From Trichoplax sp. H2 (lineage: Eukaryota; Placozoa; Uniplacotomia; Trichoplacea): a stretch of DNA of 64,000 nucleotides. The translations under genes and the position numbers were made by a program. Position 1 is the stretch's first letter. Every line of letters starts with the position of its first letter. Where the stretch lies: assembly GCA_003344405.1 (NCBI GenBank), contig NOWV01000025.1, positions 124,001 through 188,000 on the forward strand, read 5' to 3'. The notes below the pieces were generated by a model. It had not been told where the DNA came from, searched no databases, and saw only the letters and a list, made by a program, of their open reading frames with translations. Positions 63,101 through 64,000 of the stretch are shown here, piece after piece.

Positions 63101-64000
63101 TGGCATTGGCAAGGAACGCAACTTCCACCATTTTCAGGGTTACCATAAAATCCAATGCGACAATGTTCGCACTTGGGCCCAGCTGTATTTGCTATAGATT
63201 GCATAGGAATTTGTATGTATAGTTTGTATCAGTAATAAATTGATAATAAATCAAGTAAAAGCAACACTCGTTGTAAGATACATTCTGATACCTTCACATT
63301 GATCACAGATTCCAACACCTTTATTACATGTACTGCGTTTATTACAACCACAATCGATATTGCAAGTAGGTCCTGTCCAACCTTTCTTACATTGACATTT
63401 GAATGGTGGCTTTTGGGGACATTCTCCGTTAAAACATTCTTCATAGCAACTATAGAATTGAAAAACCCGTCATTCACAACAGACTAGTTCGCTACTCCAA
63501 ATTTAAGTTACTACTTGCGAATAGAGTACTAACGTTTCGTGACATTGGAAACCATCGCCAATGAAACCTCGATTACATTTGCATTCATAACCGTTTGAGG
63601 TATCGGAGCAAGTAGCATTTTGATGGCATTTATGTAGGTTTAGTTGACATTCATTAATAATTGGACAAGATTGGTAGTGCCACGTAATATTTGTTCCTGT
63701 GGGCATAATAGCATTACAGGACTGTTGGAAAGATGAGTTTGCATCACCTTTTAAGCATCTAGAAGTAAATTGATCCAATATACAAACACGTACCGTTATT
63801 GTAACATTTACAAATAAGAAAAAAAGGAATTATCAACAAGATCCTACATATTATTTCAACACTGATTCATATTTAAACGGAGAGCATAATTAAAGCCTTA
63901 CTTTCCATTATAGGGGTTAGCACTAGTTGCACACCAACCACATGTACGGTCTGTGATGCAATTACGACATAGAGTATGTTGAGAGCAATTTCTGCAGGTA
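57152..64000 (-). CDS. MEGF8: MEGF8 orthologue, C-terminal half (17 exons, 1,667 aa; 5' part beyond the window)
   Basis: Exons in order: 64000-63902 (partial), 63758-63534, 63449-63292, 63191-62993, 62934-62606, 62511-62228, 62139-61819, 61727-61629, 61547-61382, 61229-60903, 60770-59832, 59701-59488, 59375-59186, 59075-58908, 58796-58660, 58472-58355, 58183-57152. All junctions keep phase. Domain order: PSI, calcium-type EGF, EGF, laminin-EGF, CUB, EGF, kelch propeller (FGGY, FGGI, IGGY, YGGF, FGGS, LGGF), several PSI units, EGF, laminin-EGF units, a juxtamembrane beta region, one membrane span (about 57602-57670) and a tail. A CUB followed by a kelch set, after earlier PSI/EGF units, is the second half of MEGF8; attractin lacks the preceding block. 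The tail has MKSRPY, like the conserved MASRPF motif of MEGF8 and attractin that recruits MGRN1-type ubiquitin ligases to turn over surface receptors, including Smoothened. Confidence 0.93.
60903..62139 (-). other. MEGF8: MEGF8 second kelch propeller (main part)
   Basis: Four exons encode successive kelch blades with the double glycine and downstream tyrosine/tryptophan pattern: FGGYQVGKG with YFHSAVVY; FGGITDD with NQIWHYD and VWVQ; AGHTATI with IGGYSD; GHSAIYY with YGGFGYW; LFHSAVLY with FGGSFS and IWRAI. The sixth blade (LLLGGFNG) starts the next exon. Kelch propellers in this family are extracellular interaction platforms. Blade count and order match the propeller after the second CUB domain in MEGF8. 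Confidence 0.85.

Noticed and set aside
57152-64000. Attractin rather than MEGF8
   Set aside because: PSI, EGF and laminin-EGF units precede the CUB and kelch set, which fits the doubled layout of MEGF8 and not attractin; no C-type lectin domain is seen.

Overview
The window is nuclear DNA from an animal. It is AT-rich, the genes have GT-AG introns, and the products belong to metazoan families: a MEGF8/attractin-type receptor, a PRA1/ARL6IP5-type membrane protein and a very large cysteine-rich receptor. AT-rich noncoding DNA with mostly short introns suits an early-branching animal. A placozoan (Trichoplax-like) genome is my first guess, but the sequence alone cannot prove it.

Layout. (1) 1-419: a 152-bp tandem repeat that runs off the left edge. 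(2) About 1.45-1.52 kb: a compact cluster of CCAAT (Y), CRE and RFX X-box motifs plus an E-box, ahead of a probable 5' UTR exon. (3) 2346-27315, + strand: one gene of seven coding exons for a membrane protein of about 7,858 residues. It has a signal peptide, about 6,000 residues of GCC2/GCC3 (ephrin-receptor-like) cysteine repeats, a membrane-proximal beta-rich segment with a basic cleavage-like site, one membrane span, and about 1,640 cytoplasmic residues made of a repeated charged coiled coil and a globular end. One exon is 18.3 kb. (4) 27.3-47.0 kb: a gene-poor stretch with several unrelated tandem arrays (about 130 bp, 42-46 bp, 62-64 bp and 80 bp), a G-quadruplex motif and clusters of TACTGTA/TACAGTA palindromes. 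(5) 46989-47686, - strand: a two-exon C2H2 zinc-finger protein of 133 residues. (6) 47.7-53.3 kb: noncoding, with a second CCAAT/CRE/E2F-like cluster, another TACAGTA-rich patch and a 136-bp tandem duplication built of hairpins. (7) 53260-54492, + strand: a four-exon PRA1-domain protein of 196 residues. (8) 54.5-57.15 kb: AT-rich noncoding. (9) 57152-64000, - strand: the 3' half (17 exons, 1,667 residues) of a MEGF8 orthologue, whose 5' half lies beyond the right edge.

Two of the four genes encode large extracellular cysteine-rich receptors, but they are built differently: MEGF8 is split into many small phase-matched exons, while the giant receptor is almost one exon. I see no evidence that the four genes act in one pathway. 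The most unusual object is the giant receptor, which I cannot match to a named protein.
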